Shown here: positions 63,988 through 64,000 of the stretch, piece by piece
Layout: the number at the start of each line of letters is the position of its first letter
Position numbering within the stretch: position 1 is the stretch's first letter
Assembly (NCBI GenBank): GCA_014872875.1
Contig: WKFI01000003.1
Coordinates: 1-64,000, forward strand
DNA: 64,000 bases
Source: Paracoccaceae bacterium
GTDB taxonomy: Bacteria; Pseudomonadota; Alphaproteobacteria; Rhodobacterales; Rhodobacteraceae
Reading direction: 5' to 3'
Made by a program: the position numbers and the translations under genes
Notes under the pieces: generated by a model
Told to the model about the DNA's origin: nothing
The model's input: the letters and a program-made list of their open reading frames with translations, nothing else
The model's database searches: none

Positions 63988-64000
63988 GGCGCGACCCTGC

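Overview
This window is chromosomal DNA of a marine alphaproteobacterium, most likely a member of the roseobacter group (Rhodobacterales). The basis is the moderately high G+C, the petABC cytochrome bc1 operon with a separate petP-petR regulator pair, an RNF-independent Na+-NQR operon, a monomeric isocitrate dehydrogenase, a type-2 lumazine synthase behind an FMN riboswitch, a delta-type carbonic anhydrase and RTX-type secreted proteins. No 16S rRNA or other definitive taxonomic marker is present. I see no insertion sequence, prophage, plasmid function, CRISPR array or antibiotic resistance gene.

Layout. 1-0.3 kb: a promoter-like element followed by a strongly self-pairing stretch that looks like a ~190-nt structured RNA (6S-like candidate). 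0.3-4 kb: msrQ-msrP periplasmic methionine sulfoxide repair, an FMN-binding glutamate-synthase-like protein and a secreted DUF302 protein. 4-6.6 kb: a fasciclin/RTX protein, a CBS-domain protein and a small membrane protein. 6.7-14.2 kb: a complete Na+-NQR module, with nqrABCDEF on the plus strand and the maturation genes apbE-nqrM divergent. 14.7-17 kb: tRNA-Lys, dapF and mtaB. 17.2-20 kb: petABC. 20-22.2 kb: a GST, a PaiB-like flavoprotein, and FMN riboswitch-ribH. 22.2-25.6 kb: three nucleotide-sugar genes (4-epimerase, dehydrogenase, GDP-fucose synthase) for surface polysaccharide. 25.8-30.7 kb: monomeric icd and tex. 30.7-34 kb: thiBPQ under a TPP riboswitch. 34.3-37.4 kb: aroC, an HD hydrolase, an AEC transporter and HU. 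37.5-40.8 kb: a coupled amn-ade adenine salvage pair. 40.9-45.6 kb: a VOC protein, then a GcvA-type LysR regulator divergent from class II aldolase, membrane di-iron hydroxylase, PanB-like protein and Rieske ferredoxin. 45.7-46.6 kb: an AT-rich islet with a sulfotransferase-like gene. 47-51.8 kb: a sterol-desaturase-type hydroxylase, a multi-span membrane protein, a GlxA-type regulator, a methyltransferase and an SDR. 51.9-55.9 kb: dxs, ispA, xseB and a histone-deacetylase-like protein. 56-59.3 kb: delta carbonic anhydrase, petP-petR and ilvE. 59.4-64 kb: PhoD phosphatase, a second fasciclin/RTX protein and an EamA transporter.

How the genes fit together. Much of the window serves respiration (Na+-NQR and cytochrome bc1, with their maturation and regulatory factors) and cofactor supply (riboflavin, thiamine, isoprenoids). 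The least explained part is the 42.4-45.6 kb cluster. A palindromic CTAAT-type operator sits between the LysR gene and a four-gene set pairing a MocD-like membrane oxygenase with a MocE-like Rieske ferredoxin, a class II aldolase, and a PanB homologue that appears to lack two of the three canonical metal ligands. This is the best candidate for an undescribed catabolic or C1-transferring pathway. All family names come from reading the protein sequences and recalled family features; no database search was run.
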